Part shown: positions 1-5,176 of the stretch, one piece after another
Numbering within the stretch: the stretch's first letter is position 1
How the letters are laid out: each line of letters starts with the position of its first letter
NCBI GenBank assembly: GCA_030612785.1
Contig: JAUWNF010000286.1
Span: 1 to 5,317 of the forward strand
DNA from: Phycisphaerales bacterium
Lineage (GTDB): Bacteria; Planctomycetota; Phycisphaerae; UBA1845
Length of the DNA stretch: 5,317 nt
Direction: 5' to 3'
The notes under the pieces: generated by a model
Seen by the model: only the letters and a program-made list of their open reading frames with translations
Told to the model about the DNA's origin: nothing
The model's database searches: none
Program-made: the position numbers and the translations under genes

Positions 1-326
1 AGATTGTTGATCGTCGTGGTCAGCTTCTTCTCATCAGGAGCAACCACCGCCGACGTGTTGAGCCGCGCATCGTCCAGCAGGCTCGTCCGCGCCGTGCGCA
101 GAATGGATCCCCCGGTGAAATGAATCCGCGCGATGTCGGGAATGTGTAGTTGCCGGGTGTGCTTGGCCGGTTCAAAGGAAGGTTGCACCAGATGGGCAAA
201 ACCATCGTAGATGCCGAAGACATCGAACCCCTCGTTGATCGCGCCGATGGCCGCCGCCGCGATCACCGCATTGATCCCCGGTGCCGGTCCGCCGCCCACC
301 AAGATAGCCAGACGTCTCTCACTCAT
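1..326 (-). CDS. Phosphofructokinase family protein, N-terminal part (runs off left edge)
   Basis: This reading frame starts at an ATG at 326 and stays open for 108 codons to the window edge, so only the N-terminal part is visible. The family phosphorylates fructose 6-phosphate to fructose 1,6-bisphosphate in the cytoplasm, using ATP or pyrophosphate. Visible hallmarks are the first glycine-rich phosphate loop GGGPAPGINAVI (residues 11-22), the IYDGF segment (39-43) and FTGGSILRTART (70-81), which matches the GGT/S-I-L-x-T/S-x-R element of the family. The motif that separates ATP users (GGDG) from PPi users (GGDD) lies beyond the edge, so the phosphoryl donor cannot be called. An AGGAG ribosome binding site ten bases upstream supports the start. 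The gene is divergent from the phosphofructokinase at 741, and its GGGPAPG loop differs from the GGLCPGLND loop of that protein, so the two are different subfamilies rather than a recent duplicate. Confidence 0.9.
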   Translation of the reverse strand, partial: MSERRLAILVGGGPAPGINAVIAAAAIGAINEGFDVFGIYDGFAHLVQPSFEPAKHTRQLHIPDIARIHFTGGSILRTARTSLLDDARLNTSAVVAPDEKKLTTTINN

Positions 327-336
327 CCGTTCGGTA

Positions 337-341
337 CTCCT
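337..341 (-). promoter_or_regulatory. Ribosome binding site for the - strand phosphofructokinase
   Basis: AGGAG on the - strand lies ten bases before the ATG at 326. It is the clearest Shine-Dalgarno match in the window and decides the start of the partial gene. Confidence 0.6.
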
Positions 342-387
342 GATCAATCCGCCCGGCCCGGTCCGCGAACGACCCGCCCGGGTGTTT

Positions 388-413
388 ATGCCTGTCTGGA
401 CATCGACAGGCAT
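388..413. repeat. Perfect 9-bp inverted repeat, 8-base loop
   Basis: Arms ATGCCTGTC (388-396) and GACAGGCAT (405-413) are exact reverse complements around TGGACATC. There is no adjacent T tract on the + strand, so it is not a standard terminator. It lies 62 bases upstream of the - strand phosphofructokinase start, a position that would suit a dimeric repressor operator. That role is inference. Confidence 0.6.
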
Positions 414-506
414 CGCAGTGAGGCCGCCAACAAAATCGGGCTTCGTCCGGGCATGGTAGCCGACCTCCACGGGGAAGTCGAGGCACGCCCGGAAGGCTCG
501 TTATTG

Positions 507-533
507 GACCGAGCGCCGGCGCTGTTTTCGGTC
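507..533. repeat. Inverted repeat enclosing a 12-bp palindrome
   Basis: GACCGA (507-512) pairs with TCGGTC (528-533). The alternative pairing is the uninterrupted palindrome AGCGCCGGCGCT (512-523). It could be a protein-binding site or simple GC-rich coincidence. Confidence 0.35.
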
Positions 534-576
534 AGTCAGGCCCGCGTTTCAGCCGGGCGCCGGCCCCCCGGACTAC

Positions 577-623
577 GAAACGGTGCAGCCGAGAACGGCA
601 CCAGCTTCACGCTAGACCGTTTC
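577..623. repeat. Inverted repeat with nested hairpin upstream of pfkA
   Basis: GAAACGGT (577-584) is the exact reverse complement of ACCGTTTC (616-623). Between them is a smaller stem, GCCG (588-591) with CGGC (596-599) around AGAA, which GGT (582-584) and ACC (600-602) could extend as an alternative to the outer stem. Competing pairings of this kind occur in regulatory leaders. I recognise no known riboswitch class here. Confidence 0.4.
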
Positions 624-628
624 TTGCC

Positions 629-646
629 GATGAAGATGAAGATGAA
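629..646 (+). repeat. Tandem hexamer, three copies of GATGAA
   Basis: Three exact head-to-tail copies of GATGAA occupy 629-646, between the hairpins at 577-623 and 678-697. The A/G-rich unpaired stretch contrasts with the structured GC-rich flanks. Confidence 0.7.
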
Positions 647-677
647 CGAGGGCATGGTTTCAATGGATCGCGTTCCT

Positions 678-697
678 TTGCGCCGCTCCCGGCGCAA
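678..697 (+). promoter_or_regulatory. Strong 8-bp hairpin in the putative pfkA leader
   Basis: TTGCGCCG (678-685) and CGGCGCAA (690-697) form a perfect stem around the tetraloop CTCC, ending 43 bases before the pfkA ATG. No T tract follows, so it is not a standard terminator. It could be an operator or an mRNA structure that affects translation or stability. The function is inferred from position only. Confidence 0.5.
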
Positions 698-740
698 GTT
701 GCCCTGGAAAGCCACCCAGCATCCACGCAAGTGAGTAGCC

Positions 741-2135
741 ATGTTGTCCAACGCGGATTCGCAAGCTCAACCTGATTTGTCAGTCCCGGTTCTGGGTTCT
801 CCGAGGGTGACCTCCCCCTACCGGGCAAGCCGCTACGTATCGGACCGGGAGCGGATCTTGTACGACACCACCCTACCGATGTCCGCTGAAGCGAACCCGT
901 CGGACGGCGACGGCAGGTCTCTCGGTTTCGAGATCGCCGGCCCGCGGGAGATGATCTATTTCGACCCTACCAAGACGCGCTGCGGCATCGTGACGTGTGG
1001 CGGACTGTGCCCGGGCCTCAATGACGTGATTCGATCGATCGTGCTCCAGCTATACCACTGGTACGGCATCAGAATCATTCATGGTTTCCAGTACGGCTTC
1101 GAAGGCCTGGTACCACGGTACCGGCACGAGACCGCCATGCTCAACCCGGAGTCGGTAAGCCACATTCATTTGTACGGCGGCTCGATCCTTGCGTCCTCGC
1201 GGGGTCCCCAGGCGGTGGACGAGATGGTTGACGCCCTGGAGCGCCTGAACCTTCAGATCCTCTTCTGCATCGGGGGCGACGGAACGTTCCGTGGGGCGCT
1301 GGACCTTTGTGAGGAGATCCACAAGCGCAACTTGAAGATCGGCGTCGTCGCGGTGCCTAAGACCATTGACAACGATATTCCGTTCACGACACGGACGTTC
1401 GGCTTCGAGACGGCCTACTCCATCGCTGCCGATGCGATTCGCGGCGCCCACGTGGAAGCCACCGGGGCGTACAATGGGATCGGACTGGTGAAGCTGATGG
1501 GGCGCCACGCCGGCTTCATCGCCGCCCATGCGGTGCTGGCCAGTCCCGACGCCAATTTCGTGCTGGTCCCCGAAGTTGACTTTGAACTGGGCGGGGCGAA
1601 CGGGTTCCTCACTCATCTGCTTCGCCGCTTGCAGGCCCGACGACACGCCGTGATCGTGGTTGCGGAAGGCGCCGCCCAGCAGCTCTTCGATGAAGAATCC
1701 GCGGAAGCGCCGCGCACCGACCCCTCCGGCAACGCGCGGCTGAAGGACGTTGGGGTCTTACTGCGGGATCGGATCAGCGAGTACCTCAAACTGATGGACG
1801 TCCCCTTCAGTCTCAAGTACATCGACCCGAGTTATCTGATACGCTCGGCGCCCGCGCAAGCCAGCGATTCATTGTTTGCAGGCATCCTCGGTCAGAAGGC
1901 GGCCCATGCCGCGATGGCCGGGAAGACGGCGATGTTTGTCGGCTACTGGAACAACCAATTCACGCACGTCCCTATCGCGGCCGCCGTGTCCAGTTCCAAG
2001 AGGATCGATCCCCAGGGCAACTTCTGGCAGAGCGTGGTCGAGTGCACCGGACAACCGCGCACCATGCTGAACAACGCGGAAAACCTGGACGATGCCAAAG
2101 AGGCGCTTCTGGCAGAGTCCTGTGTGGTGGCGTGA
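741..2135 (+). CDS. pfkA: ATP-dependent 6-phosphofructokinase, PFK group II, atypical ATP-dependent clade X
   Basis: This complete 464-residue enzyme should phosphorylate fructose 6-phosphate to fructose 1,6-bisphosphate, the committed step of glycolysis. About 75 residues of N-terminal extension, including the RYVSDRERILYD segment (31-42), precede the core, as in plant and spirochaete members. Core motifs in order are GGLCPGLNDVIR (87-98), GGSILASSRG (146-155), GGDGT (178-182), PKTIDND (206-212) with catalytic Asp210, MGR (253-255), PEV (277-279) and the C-terminal LKYIDPSYLIRS region (358-369). Gly181 matches the residue that permits ATP (PPi enzymes have Asp). Lys207 is the residue typical of PPi enzymes, and this Gly/Lys combination marks the plant and trypanosome-like ATP clade. 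ATP use is therefore predicted, not proven. The start is fixed by an in-frame TGA at 732-734. The ribosome site is weak (AAGTGAG six bases upstream). The gene is divergent from a second phosphofructokinase. Confidence 0.95.
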   Translation: MLSNADSQAQPDLSVPVLGSPRVTSPYRASRYVSDRERILYDTTLPMSAEANPSDGDGRSLGFEIAGPREMIYFDPTKTRCGIVTCGGLCPGLNDVIRSIVLQLYHWYGIRIIHGFQYGFEGLVPRYRHETAMLNPESVSHIHLYGGSILASSRGPQAVDEMVDALERLNLQILFCIGGDGTFRGALDLCEEIHKRNLKIGVVAVPKTIDNDIPFTTRTFGFETAYSIAADAIRGAHVEATGAYNGIGLVKLMGRHAGFIAAHAVLASPDANFVLVPEVDFELGGANGFLTHLLRRLQARRHAVIVVAEGAAQQLFDEESAEAPRTDPSGNARLKDVGVLLRDRISEYLKLMDVPFSLKYIDPSYLIRSAPAQASDSLFAGILGQKAAHAAMAGKTAMFVGYWNNQFTHVPIAAAVSSSKRIDPQGNFWQSVVECTGQPRTMLNNAENLDDAKEALLAESCVVA

Positions 2136-2368
2136 CCCTCTTCTCTTCCCCTGCAAGGTATTCCCGCACCACTTGACGGTCTGCGTCCGAAGGAGATCTT
2201 CGCGAGCCCCACCTTGGTTGCGAGGGATTCGGGGTGCCGTTAGACTCGCGTTGTTCGGCACCGGGGAGGAAGTGTGTTGGGAACCACCGGCGGGATGCTC
2301 CCGGTGCGGTTAACTGGCGGCGCGGCGCCAATTGCCGTGGGATTCAGTTTGTGGAAACGGTGTGCTCG
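2136..2368. other. Spacer between pfkA and the thioredoxin-like lipoprotein gene
   Basis: No gene is supported in these 233 bases. The spacer holds two inverted repeats. GGTGCCG (2233-2239) pairs with CGGCACC (2256-2262), a 7-bp stem with a 16-base loop. CACCGG (2285-2290) pairs with CCGGTG (2301-2306) around ten bases. Neither is followed by a T tract, so no intrinsic terminator for pfkA is evident. A weak promoter candidate is listed separately. Confidence 0.5.
2218..2246 (+). promoter_or_regulatory. Weak sigma70-type promoter candidate for the lipoprotein gene
   Basis: TTGCGA (2218-2223) and TAGACT (2241-2246) are 17 bases apart and each matches four of six consensus positions. The -10 falls in the loop of the 2233-2262 inverted repeat. 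Another candidate -35, TTGACG at 2173-2178, has no good -10 partner. Consensus matches this weak arise often by chance. Confidence 0.2.
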
Positions 2369-3592
2369 ATGAGCAAGAGTGGCTTGCCGTCAGTCCGGGG
2401 ACTCGCGCGGGGTCTGGTGTTCTCGGCGTTGGTGGCGGTGGTCGCCCCGGGTTGTGCGAACAAGTGGTATTACTCGTACGCGGAGGTTGAGCAGGAGCGC
2501 CTGCGTGATCGCCAACTCGGCCGCCCCGAACGCGACATGCTGCTGTTCTACAAAGACCATCTGGATGCCAAGTCGGGCCAGATGCAGGACGTACTGAACT
2601 CCCCGCTGGTCAAGCCGCTGATCGCCGGCAAGATTCTTTGCATGTTGGTCACGGACTTCGCGCCGAACCAGCGGTACATGGCGCAGTACGGCGTGGACTC
2701 GGCCCCCGCGCTGGTGCTGGTGCATCCGGACGGCAGCTACCATGCGCGGCAGGGGTTGCTCAGCCCGGAACAAGCCCGCGATTTCCTGGCCGGCGCCGTC
2801 GGGCCGGGCGCAACGCCCAGAACTGCCCTCCAAGTTCTACCGGTGCCAGACTACTACTGGCATGGTTCGTTTGAACAAGCCGTTGATCTGGCCGACCGCC
2901 AGAACCGCCCGCTGTTCATCGTGTACAAATGGTGGCTGTCAGCGGAATCGACGGAGATTTTGAATCGGCTTTCCCAGTCCCGGGTCCGCCGCCAGTTCAG
3001 CAATATGGTGCACTGCCTGCTGGATTGGGACTACGTTCCCAATCGAACGCATTTGGCACGATACGGAGTGAGCAAGGTTCCCTCCATGATCATCGTGCGC
3101 CCGGACGGCACCTACCACAAGCTGGTCGGGCTGGCCACGGTGGAGCAGATCATTCGCTTTGCGGTCAATTCCCGCACTCCAGGCCGGACCGCGCCCAGAC
3201 GCGAGCGGTTGGGGATCGCGCCGGCGATCCACTGGCAGTACAACTACGAGCGGGCCCACGCCGCGGCCCACGGCAAGGGGCGGAATCTCTTCATCTTTTA
3301 CCATTCGGTTTTCGTGGATACCTCCAACCGCGCCACCAAGTTATTCGATTCCACCGAGGCGGCGGCGCTCCTCGCGGACGCGGTCTGCTGCCGCCTGGAC
3401 TGGGTGGTCAAAAAGAACCGCACGATTGCGGCGCAATTCGGGCTGAACGAGCCGCCCAGCTACGTGGTGTACCGCCCGGACGGAACCTATCATGCGCGGT
3501 CCGGTCCAATCACCTTCGGTGACCTCACCGCCCTGCTGCAGGCCGCTGAACGGCCGGGGGCACGCCCAAGCGGAGGCCAAGCACCCCGGTAG
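2369..3592 (+). CDS. Predicted lipoprotein with three tandem thioredoxin-like domains lacking CxxC
   Basis: This 407-residue protein begins with a lipoprotein-type signal: basic start, hydrophobic LVFSALVAVVAPG, then Cys29 (the lipobox APGC is imperfect), so it should be membrane-anchored outside the cytoplasm. Three thioredoxin-fold units follow, beginning near Trp33, Trp164 and Trp289. Each has a hydrophobic strand ending in Tyr (61, 186, 311), a strand Cys (91, 216, 341), Asn (100, 225, 350), [YF]G[VL] (107-109, 232-234, 357-359), the cis-Pro position (113, 238, 363) and PDG[ST]YH (120-125, 245-250, 370-375). The register is exactly 125 residues. The place of the CGPC active site holds LDAK (65-68), LSAE (190-193) and FVDT (315-318), so dithiol oxidoreductase activity is unlikely. 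A scaffold, binding or stress role is possible, but the function is unknown. I chose the ATG at 2369 because it puts the signal peptide at the N-terminus. GTG 2351 and ATG 2234 are alternatives. The ribosome site is weak. Confidence 0.85.
   Translation: MSKSGLPSVRGLARGLVFSALVAVVAPGCANKWYYSYAEVEQERLRDRQLGRPERDMLLFYKDHLDAKSGQMQDVLNSPLVKPLIAGKILCMLVTDFAPNQRYMAQYGVDSAPALVLVHPDGSYHARQGLLSPEQARDFLAGAVGPGATPRTALQVLPVPDYYWHGSFEQAVDLADRQNRPLFIVYKWWLSAESTEILNRLSQSRVRRQFSNMVHCLLDWDYVPNRTHLARYGVSKVPSMIIVRPDGTYHKLVGLATVEQIIRFAVNSRTPGRTAPRRERLGIAPAIHWQYNYERAHAAAHGKGRNLFIFYHSVFVDTSNRATKLFDSTEAAALLADAVCCRLDWVVKKNRTIAAQFGLNEPPSYVVYRPDGTYHARSGPITFGDLTALLQAAERPGARPSGGQAPR
2465..3547 (+). repeat. Three in-frame thioredoxin-fold coding repeats, 375-base period
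   Basis: The units run roughly over residues 33-143, 164-268 and 289-393 of the lipoprotein. From the first conserved Tyr to the conserved Gly after PDG[ST]YH they align without gaps. For example, the PDG codons start at 2726, 3101 and 3476, exactly 375 bases apart. Unit 1 differs by about six extra residues between its Trp and its first conserved Tyr. DNA identity is limited, so the duplication is old and the spacing is maintained by protein structure. Confidence 0.8.
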
Positions 3593-3789
3593 CTGGTGGT
3601 CCGTGCGACCTCAAACCTGTGACTCTTAGCGGGTGCGGCCAGGTGCCGCGCCCTGGGGGGCCCTCGAACGGGGAGACTTGGGGCTTGAGGCCCCGTATAC
3701 TACAATACGACACCAGCACCGTGGGTGCCGGCGAATGGGACTGTCCCGTGTGGCGGTCCGGACGTCAGACGCAAACGAGAGTCGAGCGT
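3593..3789. other. Spacer upstream of ribBA
   Basis: These 197 bases contain no gene. GC-rich stems include GCGGC (3635-3639) with GCCGC (3645-3649), the competing CCAGG (3639-3643) with CCTGG (3652-3656), and GGGGC (3680-3684) with GCCCC (3690-3694). None carries a T tract. I looked for the conserved blocks of the FMN riboswitch, often found before riboflavin genes, and did not see them. GCACC (3716-3720) with GGTGC (3724-3728) gives a small stem near the inferred transcript start. Confidence 0.5.
3678..3706 (+). promoter_or_regulatory. Candidate sigma70-type promoter for ribBA
   Basis: TTGGGG (3678-3683) and TACAAT (3701-3706) are separated by 17 bases. The -10 matches five of six consensus positions and the -35 matches three. 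The overlapping TATACT (3696-3701) is another -10-like hexamer. The A/T-rich patch is clearly distinct in a GC-rich spacer. Transcription would begin near 3713, giving a leader of about 77 bases. The inverted repeat 3680-3694 spans part of the -35 and the spacer and could bind a regulator. Confidence 0.4.
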
Positions 3790-5037
3790 ATGAGTCATTC
3801 ACCATTCTCACCGATTGAGCAGGCTTTTGAGGACCTCCGCGCCGGCCGGATGATCATTCTTGTGGATGACGAAGACCGCGAGAACGAAGGCGATCTGGTC
3901 ATCGCCGCCGAAAAGGTGACCCCCGAGACGATTAACTTCATGCTCAAGTACGGGCGGGGCGTATTGTGCATGCCGATGACCAGGCAGCGTTGCGAGCAGC
4001 TCAACCTGCATCTCCAGACGTCGGAGAATACCACGCAGTTTGAAACCGCGTTTACCGTGGCGGTCGATGCCCATGCCCGCTTCGGTGTCACGACTGGTGT
4101 GTCGACCCGGGATCGCTGTGCGACGATCGCGGCAGCCTGCCGCGAGGACTGCCAGCCGAGGGATCTGGTCCGCCCGGGGCACGTTTTTCCGCTGATGGCC
4201 CGTGAGGGCGGTGTGCTGGTGCGCGCGGGGCAGACCGAAGGCTCGGTGGACTTGGCCCGCTTGGCGGGGCTCAAGCCCATAACGGCGTTGATCGAGATTC
4301 TGAACGACGACGGCACTATGGCACGCGTGCCGGAGCTGACCGAGTTCGCCGCCCGCCACGATCTGAACCTGTACACCGTAGCGGACATCATCGAGTATCG
4401 CATGAAGCGCGAGCGGTTTGTGCAGCGCGGCGAAACGGTCAAGTTCCCCACGCCTTACGGCGAGTTCACGCTCATCGAGTATCGTTCGCCGGTGGACGCC
4501 GAACCGCACCTGGCCTTGTGCTGCGGCGGCGTGGGCGAGTTCGACGAGAAAGGCAACGCCATCGAGCACCCCGAGCCCGTGCTGCTCCGCGTGGAATCGG
4601 AGTGCATGACCGGCCACGTCTTCCGCTCCTCGCGGTGCGATTGCGGCGACCAGCTTCACGCCGCCATGCGCACGGTGCAGGAGGCCGGCAAGGGAGCGGT
4701 TATCTACCTGCGCCAGGAGGGGCGGGGCATCGGGCTGCACAACAAGCTGCGGGCCTATGCCTTGCAGGACAACGGCTGCGACACCGTCGATGCCAACGTC
4801 CGTCTGGGGCTACCGGTGGACCGCCGCGACTACGGCGTGGGTGCCCAAATCTGCCGCGACCTGGGGCTGTCCAGACTCCGCGTACTGACCAATAACCCCA
4901 AGAAGGTCAATCGCCTGGAGGTCTACGGCATCACCGTCGTCGAGCAGCTCCCCATCGAGATCACACCTAACGAGCACAACATCAGGTATCTGCGGACCAA
5001 GAAGGAGAGAATGGGCCACCTGCTCGATGAGGTGTAG
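3790..5037 (+). CDS. ribBA: Bifunctional 3,4-dihydroxy-2-butanone-4-phosphate synthase / GTP cyclohydrolase II (RibBA)
   Basis: This complete 415-residue cytoplasmic enzyme starts both branches of riboflavin synthesis: ribulose 5-phosphate to 3,4-dihydroxy-2-butanone 4-phosphate plus formate, and GTP to the diaminopyrimidinone precursor. The RibB domain (about 1-205) has DDEDRENEGD (26-35), TTGVSTRDR (101-109), RPGHVFPL (128-135) and NDDGTMAR (172-179). The RibA domain (about 215-410) has the zinc triad C272-x10-C283-x-C285, QEGRGIGL (309-316), RRDYGVGAQ (345-353) and TNNPKK (367-372). Two departures stand out: Gln148 in AGQTEG, where the RibB family has a metal-binding His in GGHTEA, and a loop (245-262) about ten residues longer than in stand-alone RibA, followed by VESEC instead of VHSEC. 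Both halves look intact otherwise. The ATG at 3790 is preferred over in-frame 3619 because family members start just before the IEQAFEDLRAGR region. Its ribosome site is weak (GAGAG, 3777-3781). Confidence 0.96.
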   Translation: MSHSPFSPIEQAFEDLRAGRMIILVDDEDRENEGDLVIAAEKVTPETINFMLKYGRGVLCMPMTRQRCEQLNLHLQTSENTTQFETAFTVAVDAHARFGVTTGVSTRDRCATIAAACREDCQPRDLVRPGHVFPLMAREGGVLVRAGQTEGSVDLARLAGLKPITALIEILNDDGTMARVPELTEFAARHDLNLYTVADIIEYRMKRERFVQRGETVKFPTPYGEFTLIEYRSPVDAEPHLALCCGGVGEFDEKGNAIEHPEPVLLRVESECMTGHVFRSSRCDCGDQLHAAMRTVQEAGKGAVIYLRQEGRGIGLHNKLRAYALQDNGCDTVDANVRLGLPVDRRDYGVGAQICRDLGLSRLRVLTNNPKKVNRLEVYGITVVEQLPIEITPNEHNIRYLRTKKERMGHLLDEV

Positions 5038-5062
5038 CAAGACGCCCGCCCCACCCTAAACC

Positions 5063-5081
5063 CCAGGCCAACGTTGCCTGG
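5063..5081 (+). terminator. Hairpin just after ribBA, weak terminator candidate
   Basis: CCAGGC (5063-5068) pairs with GCCTGG (5076-5081) around a 7-base loop, 26 bases after the ribBA stop. Only two T follow, so it is not a canonical intrinsic terminator. It may protect the mRNA 3' end or act with Rho. Confidence 0.3.
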
Positions 5082-5176
5082 TTCGTACCCAACGCACGTT
5101 GAGAACACATCTGGCCGATTCTCACTTCTTCCGCGTTACGACAGCCGTGCGAATCGAAACCGACCGCGCCTCACAC

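Larger units (their letters stand above)
327..740. other. Divergent intergenic region between two phosphofructokinase genes
   Basis: These 414 bases separate two divergently transcribed genes and must hold both promoters. I found no convincing -35/-10 pair on either strand. A + strand frame runs through it (about 150 to 734), but it begins antisense to the partial phosphofructokinase, resembles no family and looks low in complexity, so I do not call it coding. The notable content is a set of perfect inverted repeats (388-413, 507-533, 577-623, 678-697) and a triple hexamer (629-646), which are listed separately. The part nearest 741 would form a folded leader if transcription of the + strand gene starts far upstream. 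Confidence 0.6.

Noticed and set aside
150..734. 194-codon + strand frame before pfkA
   Set aside because: It starts antisense to the well-supported partial phosphofructokinase, matches no family and covers the inverted repeats.
536..751. Small - strand frame overlapping the pfkA start
   Set aside because: No family resemblance. Its FIFIFI run is just the GATGAA repeat read in reverse.
1050..1646. 198-codon - strand frame
   Set aside because: Antisense to the conserved core of pfkA, with no recognisable domain.
2233..2262. Intrinsic terminator for pfkA
   Set aside because: The 7-bp stem has no T tract, and the long loop makes it a poor terminator.
2234..2368. Longer N-terminus for the lipoprotein
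   Set aside because: It would put about 45 unrelated residues before a clear signal peptide.
2929..3522. 197-codon + strand frame overlapping the lipoprotein
   Set aside because: Out of frame with the thioredoxin repeats, rich in Gly, Arg and Pro, and without family motifs.
3619..3789. Longer N-terminus for RibBA
   Set aside because: The extra 57 residues have no RibB similarity and include the promoter candidate. The family starts near the ATG at 3790.
3593..3789. FMN riboswitch before ribBA
   Set aside because: The conserved RFN sequence blocks were not found, and the likely leader of about 77 bases is too short for the element.
3808..4740. 310-codon - strand frame
   Set aside because: It lies wholly antisense to ribBA, whose motifs are unmistakable. 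It is a shadow of high-GC codon use.
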